A stretch of DNA of 64,000 bases. Source: Aptenodytes patagonicus. Lineage: Eukaryota; Chordata; Aves; Sphenisciformes; Spheniscidae. Below the pieces are notes generated by a model that saw only the letters and a list, made by a program, of their open reading frames with translations, did not search any database and was not told where the DNA came from. Each line of letters opens with the position of its first letter. The first letter of the stretch is position 1. The position numbers were made by a program, and so were the translations under genes. Location of the stretch: contig NC_134959.1 of NCBI RefSeq assembly GCF_965638725.1, positions 16,333,917-16,397,916 of the forward strand, written 5' to 3'. Shown here piece after piece: positions 27,201 to 39,107 of the stretch.

Positions 27201-30200
27201 TCAGAGCAGCTGCTGTGAATAGGAACTCAGGCTGAACAAAAGAAATGCCCCAAAACATGGTTGGAAACAAGAAGAAATACAGCATATCCTGGCAAGCCAA
27301 CAGGGTATATGGTTCATTTCAAAAGCCAAACTTCCTACTCCCATGTCCAGCACAATGCAGACTGCGCAGAAGAGTTCAAGCAAGTGATCAGATGCCAACT
27401 TTCAGGAAGCTGTCAGGCATATGAATGTAGCTGTAACAGCACCACGACCTGTCCTACTGTGCTCTGCACCCATCGCAGCTGGCATTAACACCTTTGGGCT
27501 ACACGACTCGGCAGTCGCAGCTGCCAGCCAGGGAGGGAGATGGGGACATACCCATGGGGAATGACCAGGCCAGTAGGAACAGTGGCCTCGCTACCTCTCA
27601 AGTCTGTCTACCCACAGCGAGGATATGACACTGCTATATCCAAAGGGAAAGAAACAAGTTCAGCTTTCAGTCTTGGGTTCTCTACATCATTAATAACAGT
27701 TTGGGTTTCCTATGAGCCTTTATTATTATGGTGCAATATCTTTGCCATAAATCTAAGATTTTAAAATAAAATATCCTTGTTCTAAACACATAACCTTCAA
27801 TCTGAAAGTCAGTAAAATAAAACAACTTTGTTAGTATTATCATATGAGGAAAGACATTTGAAGAACTAAGGCACCCCTCAAAACAAGGAAAAGCAGACGA
27901 ATACATCTCTCCCCTCTCAGCTTTTTAGAAAGCCAAATACAAAGTGTAGGAGAGCACGAGGAATAAGAGAAGAGGCTGAGAAGACACTATTTGGGAATTA
28001 AATAGGAAGGACTAGGAACTGGAAAAGTAGAATACACATGATTAAAGACTGAACAGGAATCCTATCATAATACAAAAACGTGACAAAAAAGTGAACAAGA
28101 AGTTGCTGAGGGAGTTTTAATTTGATATTATATGTCTAATAACCAAAGATTCATTTTTTTTCATATACTGCTTCACAGCAACATTTCTGTTACATACTAT
28201 TCACTTCGGAAGACATGGAGTCTACCTGGATCTATGCCTGGGCTGAAGGTCAAGAAAGTTTAGAGATTAAATAATATTGAAGACAAACAGCAAAGAACAG
28301 TCATCACAGATTAATAAAATGCTGCGCTAATCAGAGCGCAGAACTTGCGCAACATTCTTTTAGGCTAACCTAAATGTGATAAACTGAAAAAAGGAATTAC
28401 ATTATCTTGGCTATAAGAAGCCTGTCTTCTGAAGTGCTATAAGGAATAAGAGGGTGAGGAGTTTTACTACTCCTGTCCTAAGTACCTAAAAGTACATAAA
28501 AAACCTCACTTCAGTTGCAGAAAGAGCAGAGGAAGACAAATTAGCTTTACAGACTACCGACATTCAAACTGTTTTTAGCATCTCAAGCCATAACTTATCA
28601 TATTCAGTGTGGCAGAACAAGTTTCAAACTACAATTCTAAGAAATGAAAATTAATCTTCTATTACATCAGGACACATACAAATTGTGTATTCCTACACTA
28701 TGCATACATTGTGTAGAGATGAACCTGTGGATTTTGCTCATATGTCCAACAAAAGGATTTCTCTTTTCTGCTGAAGATGCTGCTATTTGATAAAGCTCAT
28801 CTTCCAGGATAAACTTTGAAATGTTTGCTATAGGCCTGCTACAAAAAGTCTAATGGAGAGAAAAAATTTTCTGATCAGAATTTTTTTGTTGTCTAAACAA
28901 AGAAGTCCTGAATATGGATCTCCTTACAAAAAAAACCAGTAGTTCTGTGGATAAATAACACTTCTCAGGGAAAATGAGATGGAATGAAGAAAAAAGGACA
29001 GTTTTTTGCTAAGATTTTAAGCTTCCAAAATCTACTTAGAAAAGGAATATAAAGCATTAAACACTATCCTCATATCACTAAATGTAAGTTAGGATAATAC
29101 TCTTCAAACTTGGAAGGTAGTTACTACAATAAGCAGATTTATAAAAAAAACAGGATTAGTAAATTCAAAAAGACTGAATTTTTAACAGTCTTAAACATTA
29201 ACACAGTATCTCTGAAGTAAGATGTTGCCTCAAGAGGGAGGGAATGTTTAGAGGTAAATGAGCAGAAGAAGGCTGGAGATGCAATCCAACTAAGAAACAA
29301 GTGACCCATCCTAATTATCTCTGATAGCAGATGCTGCTAACAGATGCTCTCACATTATGCTGAAAAGTACAGCTGTGAGAACCAGAAATAGATACCAAAG
29401 ATGCTAAACTCAAAAAGAGATACTTGAGATATCAGTCTAGGCAGACAAAGCACATTTCTTCCAATCACCTCTGCATTATGAAGCAATCCAAACGTACACT
29501 AAGCCCTTTTGCTTAAGTTGTTAATTTTAAGGCTTCACAGCTGTTGGCAGAAATAGATATCAAGGATTATTAACAGATGCACTAACCCTAAGAAACAGTT
29601 TATTCACATCATAGTTGTAGTATGATGACAGCTACTTTGCCTTGCCTCATTTACCTTAGCTAGTCTCCAGTCAACAGAATTGTACAGAAGAGAGTAAAAG
29701 CTACTTGGAAAAAATCAGGGAAATAAAAGCATTTTGAACTGCCCAAGAAGTTTTACATTACAAACAAGAAAGGAATTACAATTTACTGAAGTATCTCAAG
29801 GGTTATTGCTCTTAGAATTTTTTTCCTGACGTAGGTTCAGCTTTTAAGCGTCACAAACCATGAAAGCCTGAATAAAAACCAGCTTTAAGATATCTGTATC
29901 TGTTCAGAAGTAAACCTAATAGCTAGAGCAAGACAAGAGATCAGCAGGAGATCTGCACATCAACAAACTCACAGAAGTATAAATAGCCTAGTGCAAACTA
30001 CAACTTTCTGATATTTTCAGGATGCTAGAAATCTCCAAGGGCTATGCATAGCACTCCATCTTTCAGAGTAGCATCTAACTTTTTGGCATCTGATTTATTT
30101 AAGGTTCTACCAACTACAAGAGTACAGTTGTAGTATGGAAGAAAACATCTACTTTCCAGACTCCAGTCTTTTGATTCAGTGAAATATTCTAGTGTTAATA

Positions 30201-30830
30201 CCTGCTATAGTCTTTATCAACAGCCAGAAAAAACACCACTGAGGTGCTCAGCCTTTCCACATGGCTGACGTAATTCCAACCACCACCAGTGGGAATGTTT
30301 CTGTTGGTTTTTACACTGGCAAAACTGGTGTAAACCAGCTAGGCAAAATTATAATAAGCTGGACTCATAAATGCTCTGAAGAAAATATTTTGCCAGCATC
30401 TACATTCAGTGGGCCATCACCAACGCAAAAGTAACTGAAGACTTTCTAGAAGACACAATTTTTTGTGATAACACTTAAAAGCAACGAGAACAAAATGACT
30501 ACAAATCATATTTTCACAACTTTTCAAGTTCCCTTTAGGAAAGTCTTTGTACACAAGTAATGCCCTGCCCATGCACCAGGAAAGGAAAGAAGCGATACCA
30601 CACCCCACCCCTGAGAGCACTGCAGTTCTCAGTGACTGCTTTTAGAGGACAGCAACACGAAACTCTTACTGGACCACAAAATATCCACGCAGCCTCCAAT
30701 ATCAGTTAGCTGAAAACAGATGGCAGCGCAGAGAGTCACGGTCCCTGGAGAGCTCACTCATCGAGCCACTCTAACTCAAAAAGCTTTCACTTAGGAAAAA
30801 TAACAGTTCGGTTACCTCTGTATCCTAGCC
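24262..30830. other. Intergenic AT-rich non-coding DNA
   Basis: No exon or mobile element is recognisable. A palindromic C/EBP-type site (TTGCGCAA, 28345-28352) lies next to a TGCGCT...AGCGCA inverted repeat. The longest frames are under 80 codons and resemble nothing I know. Confidence 0.5.
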
Positions 30831-31400
30831 GGGACAGCAGGAGACAGCAGTAAGGACCATGGGATCACGATGGCTGATCTCTGCACGTCCAATGGGACGC
30901 TTGCAGCCTACAAAAAACCCCAACCTTTAAACACTGCTTTTGGACGCTCACCATTTCGGATGTTACCATCCCCTAGACGATACTTACCGCCGAAGCACAG
31001 CCGGAACGAGCGGGACCCGCTCAGGCAGCACGGCAGAAGCCCCACCAACACGCCGCCCTTACTGCCCCCATTTAAAGGCCACCCCTCCGGTGCCACAGCA
31101 CTCCCTGCCAGCAGGCGGAGGCACTGCCACCCGGCTGGGACCCGCCACCGCTTCAGGAAAACCCGCTCTTAAATAAAGCCAGTGGGGGAGGGGGGCGGCC
31201 ACACGTGGAGGCACCTCGCACCCCTTCTCCTGCCGGAGATAGCGGCCCCACGCCCGGGGGAAGCGGCCCCAGGAGGGCCCAGGCGCTGCTGGGCTTGTGA
31301 GCCTCGCGTCCTGAGGGGAGCCAAACTCGGCACAACCTTCAGCGGCCCCCAGCAGCGACAGCACCACCGCTCCCGAGCTCCACACCCCGCCGCCGCCCTC

Positions 31401-31623
31401 AAATGGCCGGGGCCACGCCCGAGTCACGCCCCTTCCCTCTCCGTAACCAATGCGAACCGTGCTTGCTGAGGGGGGCGTGGCGAGTGGGAGGCTGGCCAGT
31501 AGGGCGCGGTGTTGTTGCGGGGGCGGGGCCGGTCGCTGCGTGGGGCGGGCTGGGCGGCGGGCGGCCGGTGGCTGCGGGGCGGCGAGGGGCACGGCCGGCG
31601 CTCGCTGCCTCCGCCCGCCCGCC
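31401..31623 (+). promoter_or_regulatory. CNEP1R1 proximal promoter and 5' UTR
   Basis: The interval just ahead of the start codon has a YY1-like AAATGGCC (31401-31408), GC/CACC-box elements (CACGCCCC and GGGGGCGTGG) and a CCAAT box (31447-31451). There is no TATA box, which fits a CpG-island housekeeping promoter. The transcription start site cannot be fixed from sequence. Confidence 0.6.
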
Positions 31624-31648
31624 ATGAACTCCCTGGACCAGGCTGAGG
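31624..31648 (+). CDS. CNEP1R1: CNEP1R1 coding exon 1
   Basis: Encodes residues 1-8 (MNSLDQAE) plus the first base of codon 9, followed by a GTGAGT donor. The frame stays open past the donor to 31983, so intron-1 retention would give a different tail. The following intron (31649-33985) is non-coding, with a (GT)n(AT)n microsatellite at 33472-33492 and T-rich runs. Confidence 0.93.
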
Positions 31649-34600
31649 GTGAGTGCGGCGGCTCGGAGCGAGCCCGAAGCTGCCTCTTCGGGGCGCCGGG
31701 AGCTTCTGGCTCCGCGCCTAGGCTGCCCGAGCGCGCTGCCTGGTCCCTCCGGAGTGGGCCCCACCGCGGCGCTGCCCTGAGGGGGGCGAAGCGGCCCCGG
31801 GAGGCCTCGGCTCCCTCTCCAGTGCGCTCCCGGGGCCGGCGCTCCTCCCCGGCCCAGACAGGCGAGCTGGGGCGGGGCCTCTGGTGCCGTCTCCGCATCC
31901 TGAGGCTCGGGGACGGGCTGCTGCTGCTCTCCGGCCGCCCCGCGGAGGCGGAGAGCGGGGCCCGCAGGGAAGGCCTGTGCTGAGGGGCTCCGTGTGCGGG
32001 CCCGCCAGGCGCCTTCCTCCCCTAGGGAGGAGGGAGCTGCCCAGTGGGCTTTCACTTGCGGTGCCACTTCTCGACAAGACTTCTCGACTTCGGCTTATTA
32101 AAATCTGCTTGTGCTGCGGTAGCTACTTCTCCGCTCACGGGTTTTTATGTGGAATACATTTCTTACAGCTTTGAGTCCCACCTAGCACACTAGGCGTTAC
32201 ACTGTGCCAAGGCTTCTCTTGCGTTTGAAGAACGTGACCTCAAATAGCCCTCTCTTGTCTGAGAACATTGATTGTTCGGGTTACAAGTTCTTTGAAATTG
32301 CAGTTTACAGGATGTCAGAACCCTGAAAGGAGTTTTTAGTGTCCAAAAATAAGACTGGTAGAGACCTTTTAAATGCATCAGCATCTCAGACTTACTAGCT
32401 GTTTTGTAGCAGATACTAGAGGTAGACATGTCAACAAAAAATGATAGTCCGGTGTCGTCACGGCTTTGTTGCTATGTCTGTACAAGCCATAGGGATGTAA
32501 GAAGTGTGCCTTGCTAGTTACAGCTGCCAGGTGCCGAAGTGATAAACTCAGAGAAGGTTCTTAGAACATGGGTTAAAGCTTTAAGTTCCTGTTTTCTTAA
32601 AAGGGTTTTTTTTTCTGTTTTTTTATTTTAATGCTGCCTACGTTATACGAGGGTTTTCTTGAGAACTTTGTTACCAGTAGCTTGACTTTATGCCTACAGG
32701 CTGCTATTTCTCAAATAGCAGGTTTTCATGGGATGCCTCATATTTCCCCCTCTCACTTCAATGACTAGTTGTAGGGGTTTGTGCTAGTGAGGGAACAGTT
32801 AATTAGATTTAATTGCTGGCAGTGGCTTAACTTCCCCAGCAGGGAGGTGGAGGACAGGCCATAACTACCGGGCTGTTGGCAGTAATTAAGACTAGTTAGC
32901 TGTTCTGTGGCTGAAGTCAAGATGCTGTAATCTTCCCCCATGAATTCACCTGCAAACCACTTAGGAGTAAATTTACAGTTTGGAAAACTGCATTAGTAAT
33001 GATCATAATAGGTATATTTCTTCTAATCTTATTCTCTAATTGCTTTATTATGGTGAATAATTTAGCAATAGTTGCAAGTTGAAGGAAAAAACTTCCAGAG
33101 TGATGCTAACTGAAACACTTTAGCTGAAAGTTAAGTTTATGCTAATAAAAACTTAACTCCAGGTAGAATTCTAGCTTTGACTGGAATGTTGTCAAATATT
33201 GACCTTGTTGAACAGAAGCTTAAATCTTACATAGACTTCAGGTGAAACAGCTCGTTGTAGACAAACATTAGGTGGTTGGCTAAGATTTTTTTTTTTTTTT
33301 AAACAAATTAGGAGCATGAACTTGAAATGCTGCTCGGCATTTAACAGCAATTTCAATGGAAAGACCATGGGATAATGATAACAATAAGAAGAAAGATCTA
33401 TTTAAAGAAAAAAAGAATTAAAATAAGATTGTTGTGCTAGTGGTTGCTGTGGATTTTTACATACGAACGTGCGTGTGTGTGTGTATATATATCATGGCAC
33501 TAAAAGTTTTACAAAACAGTCATCAAAGCCACGCTGCTACAAATAATCCCTTGGACAGCTGGCAAATGGCCAACTTTTTTTTTTTTAATTACCATTATAT
33601 AGATAATAGAAAATGGTTTCCTGATGTACTTAATACTCCAAAATGTGATACTTTTTTTCTGTGTGGAGGGGCTATTTAAGCTATTCTAAATCTAACTCTC
33701 AGTATTTTTAAAGATGTCTAAAATACTTTGTTTTCTCAACTGTATCGATTTTCTTTTCTGTAAGTGGGAATGTTTCTTGCATTTACTGTAACTTTTTAGC
33801 TAAAAGTTGTGTCAAGCTACTTTGACTGTGCTTTTATTACATCTAAATGATCATTGCATTGGTTTTTGTCTGCCTGTTTAAGAAATGGGTGTGCACAGGG
33901 GGAAAGTGAATTCCTTTTATCTTTTACACTAGAATTTGACTAAATAGATGAAGATCTAATTATGCTTGATATACATCCTCCCCAGATCTCAAAGCTTTTG
34001 AAAGAAGACTTACTGAATATATTGCATGTTTGCAACCAGCTACAGGACGTTGGAGAAGTAAGTTTGATGTTCCAAGGGATAAATAGGATTCTCTCTTTCA
34101 AGCTTTTTAGATTTACCAGTGTGTATCTTTGATTTATGTTTGCTCAAACAAAAATCTGTGCTTAAACTCTGTGGCATATATTCAAACACTCAGCAACAAG
34201 CTAATACAAGATAACAAATTAATACTTTAGCCACAGTTAGAAAAATGAGGTCAAGATTGAATTAGCTCAAGGCTGAATTATTCTGGAAATAGTTGGGACA
34301 GTAAGTTGTTGTATTTGTTTCTGGTTTGGTTTGTTTTTTTGTTGTTGGTTTTTTTTGAAGGCTCAGACTTCCCAGACAGTCGCTATAGTTACTTGAACTA
34401 AATATGATTGGGTTAGATAGTCCCTATAAAATTGAAGGTGAAATAGTTACAGCAGTGTGCCATGAGGGCAGAATATGTCCTCATCTCTGTTCTAACAGGA
34501 AAGTTTGAAGGTGGGGGAAGGCAAAAAATACCCCAGATATGCTGCCGACTTTGGGATCAGTAGTCCATGGTGGAAACGGACTGGTTTTTTGTACTAAGAT

Positions 34601-37267
34601 TCTGCTGAAGTTTCCATACTCAGAGAATACGGACATTTTTTAGAACGTATAAAATAGCATCTTTTCTCCTGAGGGTCCAAGAGGTTAATTTCAAATGAAG
34701 GAACTGGAGGAATGACTATTTAAAAAGCAAAAACAACAACGACAACAACAACCCACCCCAAACCCCCTTGTTTCAGAGTAATTAGGAGGCAAGCAGATAT
34801 TTGTAAGTAGATCTACACAACTTGTGGGCACCTACTGTAGGAATGCATTTGGCTTCCAGAATTGCAATTTACTGTCAGATACAATTAAAAAAAAAAAAAG
34901 TACTGGAAACTTCTAAGCATATTTAAATGAGGTTTGCATAACTAGTATTGAGTTCACTAGCTAACTTTTTTTCCTAACTGCTTGTTTTGCTAGTTTTGTA
35001 ATTCACGTAAAAGAGGGACTTTTTAATTATAATGGGGTATTTAACTCAATGTTAACTTTTCCTCCTGGGGAAAAAAAATATAGAGAGAAGAAGCTCTATG
35101 CTTTTGATAGATCATTTCTAACTTTCTTTTGAAAACATAACTTGTTAGGGTTACTTTTTTATTTTGTTTTTAATTTTATAATATCAATAAGGAATATGCA
35201 ACTCCATAGTAAATTATAGCAGTGTTACAAACCTGAAAGTAGTATTTAATGAATATCTGGGGTTTGTTGTCTGATTCTTTCCTATGATCCTAAGGGCTGG
35301 TAACTCTGGGTCTTTTCTTTTTTTGTGTTGGTTTTTGTTTTCCTTACCCCCGGTAAAAGACTTTATTTGCATCCAGAACTTCAGGCTCCACAGAAAACAC
35401 TCAGAACTGCCAAGTGTCCAATGAAAGATGCAGGGCTTTATGGGTGTGCAATAGAATATGAGCTTTCTCTACCTTTATATTTGTTCTGTTTTCTTTTTCC
35501 ATCAACCACTGTTCCCCAACCCTTTGTAGTCTCTCAAAATCAGTCTAGTATCTTGTATTACTCTGATATGTATCTAGCCTTATCCATTTACAGCAAATTG
35601 ATTATTCTTCCTAAGTCATTCTGGATGCATAGAGGTTTTTGTTAATCTTCATGTGCTAATGCTAACTTGCCTTCTGACTCCTGTTTAAATTTTGTGGTTT
35701 TTTCTCTATGTCAGCTTTCCTTGCTTGTAATCGTGTTGATTGGGGCGGGGAGTGTAACATAACTTAGATGTACCACTGAAACTGCTGGTGCTAACGCCTC
35801 AGGCTTTTCTTATGTAGACGAGCTAGCGGGATAGGAGCTTTAGTTCTGCTCTGCAATTTAACGGTGCTGCATTTCTGTTGCCCAGACTGCATAAGCTCAA
35901 ATAGCATACTGAACATTTGGTACAACTCTTACTCCAGTCTTCCAACTCAGGTTTTTGGTAACCATGTTATTTTACAAACTTTCATTTCTTCAAAGCATCA
36001 GGATGTTTTTACCTGACAGAATTTAGATTTTGGTACCTACTTGTTCCATCCAGGAAACTTGTACAGAATCTTTACGATTTCACATAATAGAAGTTTCTTT
36101 GCCTATTTTCATTTCTACCTTCCAAGTAGAACCTTTTCCTCCCTCAGAAGTGGGAGAAGAAATAAACGCTTAAGAGCTGCTGTTGAAAAATAAATGCTTT
36201 TTAATAGGAGTGAGGTATACTGGTTATGACTCTTGTTCTTTTCTTTATCAGTGATTCTGATAGTGGTATCAGTCTGCACAGCAACTGGTGCTTGGAACTG
36301 GTTAATAGACCCGGAGACACAAAAGGTAAAGATCAGGCTAATCCCGAACGTAGTCTGCTTCATAGCTTGGTGTTGCAGTCAAGTGGTATAGTATCTTGAA
36401 AAGCGAAAGGTGGTTCTCCCATGAAACTGGGAGATCATTTTTAGTTAAGCTCTCAAGCTGTCTGGAATTGTTGTGGAATATGTCCTGGGACAATGTCTAC
36501 CAAAATGCTAGCTACACCTTGAATGCTTATCTAAAGAATTGTTCACAAGTACGTAGAAATGGCTAGGAGCAGGTTTGTTGGGGTTTTTTAATTAAGTGGA
36601 CTAGACAGCAACTTTCTGTATGTTTTAGAAAGTATATAGTGGGACTAATCTGATTTCTTTCCTAGGTGTCATTTTTCACATCACTTTGGAATCACCCGTT
36701 TTTCACAATTAGCTGTATTACCCTAATAGGCTTGTTCTTTGCTGGAATACATAAAAGAGTGGTGGCACCATCAATGTATCCTTCAAACGTGTTTGTCAGG
36801 TTAAAAGTGTCATAGTTACTGCTGTTATTGAAGCCTATGCTAATACTGCTTTTTCAGTTTTTACTTACTCTGTGTACAAGCATTAGCTGCTTTCCTTGAC
36901 ACAATCCACACAGTATAGCAGCCCGATGTCGAACTGTTTTGGCAGAATATAATATGTCCTGTGATGATGTAAGTGTTAGTGGTTCATTGCCTAAACCTTC
37001 TTTTTAAGAAAATGCAAATAATTCTAAAAGGCACACAGGGTTTTTTTTTCTGAACAGCACTTGTGTACACCTTAACAAATTCTGTGTGCCTGTAAAACTG
37101 GAATGTAGAATACTTAGTATTGTTCTGTGTGTCATTTTAAACTTAGCCTGTAAAATTGAACTTGAAGTGCAATTGTTGGGCTCAACTTTCAGGGTCTAAA
37201 TTTTATTTCTTTTTCTGTCTTGCAGACTGGAAAATTAATTTTGAAACCTAGGCCTCATGTTCAATAA
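31624..37267 (+). CDS. CNEP1R1: CNEP1R1: nuclear envelope phosphatase regulatory subunit (gene span of the CDS)
   Basis: The CDS joins 31624-31648, 33986-34057, 36252-36325, 36666-36775, 36914-36968 and 37226-37267, giving 378 nt and 125 aa, the length of human CNEP1R1 (TMEM188). The protein, ortholog of yeast Spo7, binds and stabilises the phosphatase CTDNEP1. The complex dephosphorylates lipins at the nuclear envelope/ER and so controls phosphatidate-to-diacylglycerol flow. Seen here: a short N-terminal helix (1-30), a first hydrophobic segment at about 33-51, a second at about 69-85, and a conserved C-terminal tail with [15 protein letters not shown]. All junctions are GT-AG and keep frame. 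The ATG at 31624 gives the family's usual N-terminus, although an in-frame ATG lies upstream at 31450. HEATR3 follows in the same orientation, as in human. Confidence 0.97.
33986..34057 (+). CDS. CNEP1R1: CNEP1R1 coding exon 2
   Basis: Encodes the end of codon 9 through the first base of codon 33, including [16 protein letters not shown]. The acceptor is CCCAG and the donor GTAAGT. The next intron (34058-36251) holds G/T-rich (about 34311-34358) and A/C-rich (about 34727-34768) simple tracts and no recognised element. Confidence 0.95.
36252..36325 (+). CDS. CNEP1R1: CNEP1R1 coding exon 3
   Basis: Encodes the first membrane segment ([18 protein letters not shown]) and DPETQK. The acceptor is TATCAG and the donor GTAAAG. 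The exon ends on a codon boundary. The 340-bp intron that follows shows nothing notable. Confidence 0.96.
36666..36775 (+). CDS. CNEP1R1: CNEP1R1 coding exon 4
   Basis: Encodes [11 protein letters not shown] and the second membrane segment. The acceptor is CCTAG. The donor GTATCC is weak, matching the consensus only at the first three bases. Skipping this 110-bp exon would shift the frame. The next intron is 138 bp and contains an early in-frame stop. Confidence 0.95.
36914..36968 (+). CDS. CNEP1R1: CNEP1R1 coding exon 5
   Basis: Encodes [18 protein letters not shown], the conserved cytosolic/nucleoplasmic tail. The acceptor is CACAG and the donor GTAAGT. Confidence 0.96.
37226..37267 (+). 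CDS. CNEP1R1: CNEP1R1 coding exon 6
   Basis: Encodes [13 protein letters not shown] and the TAA stop, the usual C-terminus of the family. The acceptor is TTGCAG. Confidence 0.96.
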   Translation, partial: TGKLILKPRPHVQ

Positions 37268-38147
37268 GGGCTGTCTTCCTTCAGTTTTTTCCACTGCCAT
37301 GGAAACCAAAAATGACCTTTTCAAGGTAGTGTGACAGCAAAAAACCAAACAGGACTGGTTGTCACTACCTGGGAGTGAAAGTCTTACACAGTTGACAGTG
37401 AAAGTGTGCAATATTACTTTCTTGAATATTTACCCAAATTCTTTGTTATCATATTATCAGTGCTTTTGCTACTTCTGATTACCTCTTTTTCAGTATTAGT
37501 GTCACTTTTTTACTTCAGCTAGAACAGAACATACAGGTGAAGTATGTTAATCGGCTATGAAGTTGAACTTGAAAATCAAACCTCATTTGTGCTATATGTC
37601 TTTGTAAGCTATTGTAAATAGCAGATTGATGCCAATGTTCAGGAAAAGAAGTAATATTCGCTGTATGGCTTTTTTTGTCCTCATGAACAGTATTGAAAGG
37701 AACACTTACCATTCCCATGATGTTTTATTAGCACACTCACTCATTATAGCTGTCCTTGTCTCCTGGTCATTCTTTTTGGAACTGGTTAAAAGGCTTGCAG
37801 AAAGACTGTCTGTCTCTGCTGGAGAAAACTGGTCTTACTGTTTAAGAACTTTGCAAATATATCAAGGATCACATTTGTCAAATTGTGTATATAGTGCACC
37901 AGCCACTTTCATTGTGGTCATACGTAGCTCCCTGTTTGATCTGGTTCACAACACTGCTATTTTAAGATTTTAATATTTTAAAAATTGTCTTAAATATGCT
38001 TGTATCTTCCTGATTGTAAGGTTGTACTGTATCTTAAGTCCACATGACTGTTTTGAGTGGATTTTTATGCTGTGATAGTCTGAATATGAAACTAGTATTG
38101 CAAATGTGTAACTTCAGATTTGGTGAAGAAAATATAAAGAGTGCCAC

Positions 38148-38153
38148 AATAAA
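38148..38153 (+). terminator. Poly(A) signal, proximal (CNEP1R1)
   Basis: AATAAA in the CNEP1R1 3' UTR, about 880 bp after the stop codon. It could produce a shorter isoform. Confidence 0.6.
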
Positions 38154-38490
38154 ATAACACAATTTGTTATTCAGAGTGTTAAAAACAAGGTGTGGATGTT
38201 ATACGCACAAAGTGTAACTTTTGAATAACTAAAATTGTAAGGAGTTTCAAGAGTTTAAGCTGTTCAAGGTGCCTTTTTAATTGTTTCAAACTCTTTTAAT
38301 TGACTAAAACTGTAAAGCTGTTGCGACTTCAGTAACTCCTACTACAAGGTAGACTGGCTTTTAAAGGCAGCCTATTGATGTAACTTTGTCAGTTGAGACA
38401 TTAAGAATTGTCTCCTGTAATTTTTCCAGTAAGTCTTCTGCCCATCCATTATTTTTAATTGCTGTATATTTTGTAGGTTAATGTGTATAA

Positions 38491-38496
38491 AATAAA
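38491..38496 (+). terminator. Poly(A) signal, distal (CNEP1R1)
   Basis: AATAAA followed within 30 bp by T/G-rich sequence (TTCTTTTGTGCTGTG), the usual downstream element. It lies about 650 bp before the HEATR3 ATG. Confidence 0.7.
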
Positions 38497-39081
38497 TTCT
38501 TTGTATAAACAGATGTTATCTTCTTTTGTGCTGTGCAAATACAGATCTCAAATGAACACAGAAGAACTTCAGAAGTTTATAGCTGAAGTCTGTAACTTTC
38601 ATCCCGGACCAACATTTCCTGTATTTCATGCGGTTCTTACTAGCTAAGATACTGACACCAGAGGGAAAGTCCTTCCAGTTTTCCATCCTACAGGTCAATC
38701 CTGCCGTCTGTAAGTGCTGTTAGAGGAAATTGTTTCATTCGACATTTACCTCGTTTGAGTTTCTGGCCTGGGGAAACATCCAGAGCAGGCATCGTGTCCT
38801 CGAACACACGTAAGGAGGATATTACGTGGTTGATGCTTGGGTTGCAGGGCTGCTGGGGTAAGTTACGCCCGTTTCGCTAAGCACAGAAGGCGTTTTCGCT
38901 GATCTTGCTGGCGGTGCTTGCCCGGTCGGTGAGCCGGGCTGCGTGGGTGCCAAGGATGGCGTTGCCGCTTCGCTGTATCTGTAATGAGAAAGCTCGTCAC
39001 CTGGCAGCGAGCAGGTCTTGGGCACGGAAGGCTGCGGAGGGCGGGCCTGGCGGCGGGGCCGGGCCGCGGCGGGGCCGGGGC

Positions 39082-39093
39082 TGCGCCTGCGCG
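39082..39093 (+). promoter_or_regulatory. NRF1-type site in HEATR3 promoter
   Basis: TGCGCCTGCGCG matches the palindromic GC-rich NRF1 consensus well. It lies about 60 bp before the start codon. A CACGTG E-box follows at 39102-39107. Both are common in promoters of growth and ribosome-biogenesis genes. Confidence 0.6.
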
Positions 39094-39101
39094 GGGGCGC
39101 A

Positions 39102-39107
39102 CACGTG
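39102..39107. promoter_or_regulatory. E-box CACGTG in HEATR3 promoter
   Basis: A canonical CACGTG, the site bound by MYC/MAX and USF proteins, lies 39 bp ahead of the ATG and next to the NRF1-type site. Binding is inferred. Confidence 0.5.

Larger units (their letters stand above)
30990..32000. promoter_or_regulatory. CpG island at CNEP1R1 5' end
   Basis: Dense CpG begins near 30990, peaks around 31180-31980 and fades into intron 1. It covers the CNEP1R1 start codon and first splice donor. Two consensus-like splice donors also lie on the minus strand at its left edge (30982-30987 and near 30945-30950), so the island may drive a divergent transcript as well. Confidence 0.85.
37268..38515 (+). 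other. CNEP1R1: CNEP1R1 3' UTR
   Basis: This AT-rich sequence after the stop runs to a poly(A) signal at 38491-38496, so the cleavage site is placed near 38515. An earlier AATAAA at 38148-38153 could give a shorter mRNA. The 115-codon frame at 37626-37973 lies inside the UTR and is probably chance. Confidence 0.75.

Noticed and set aside
31059-32077. Long open frames (120-279 codons) on the minus strand at the CNEP1R1 promoter
   Set aside because: Same GC-rich cause, low-complexity products, and no recognisable domain.
37626-37973. 115-codon + frame after CNEP1R1
   Set aside because: It lies within the 3' UTR ahead of both poly(A) signals. Its product resembles no known protein and no splice sites link it to a gene.
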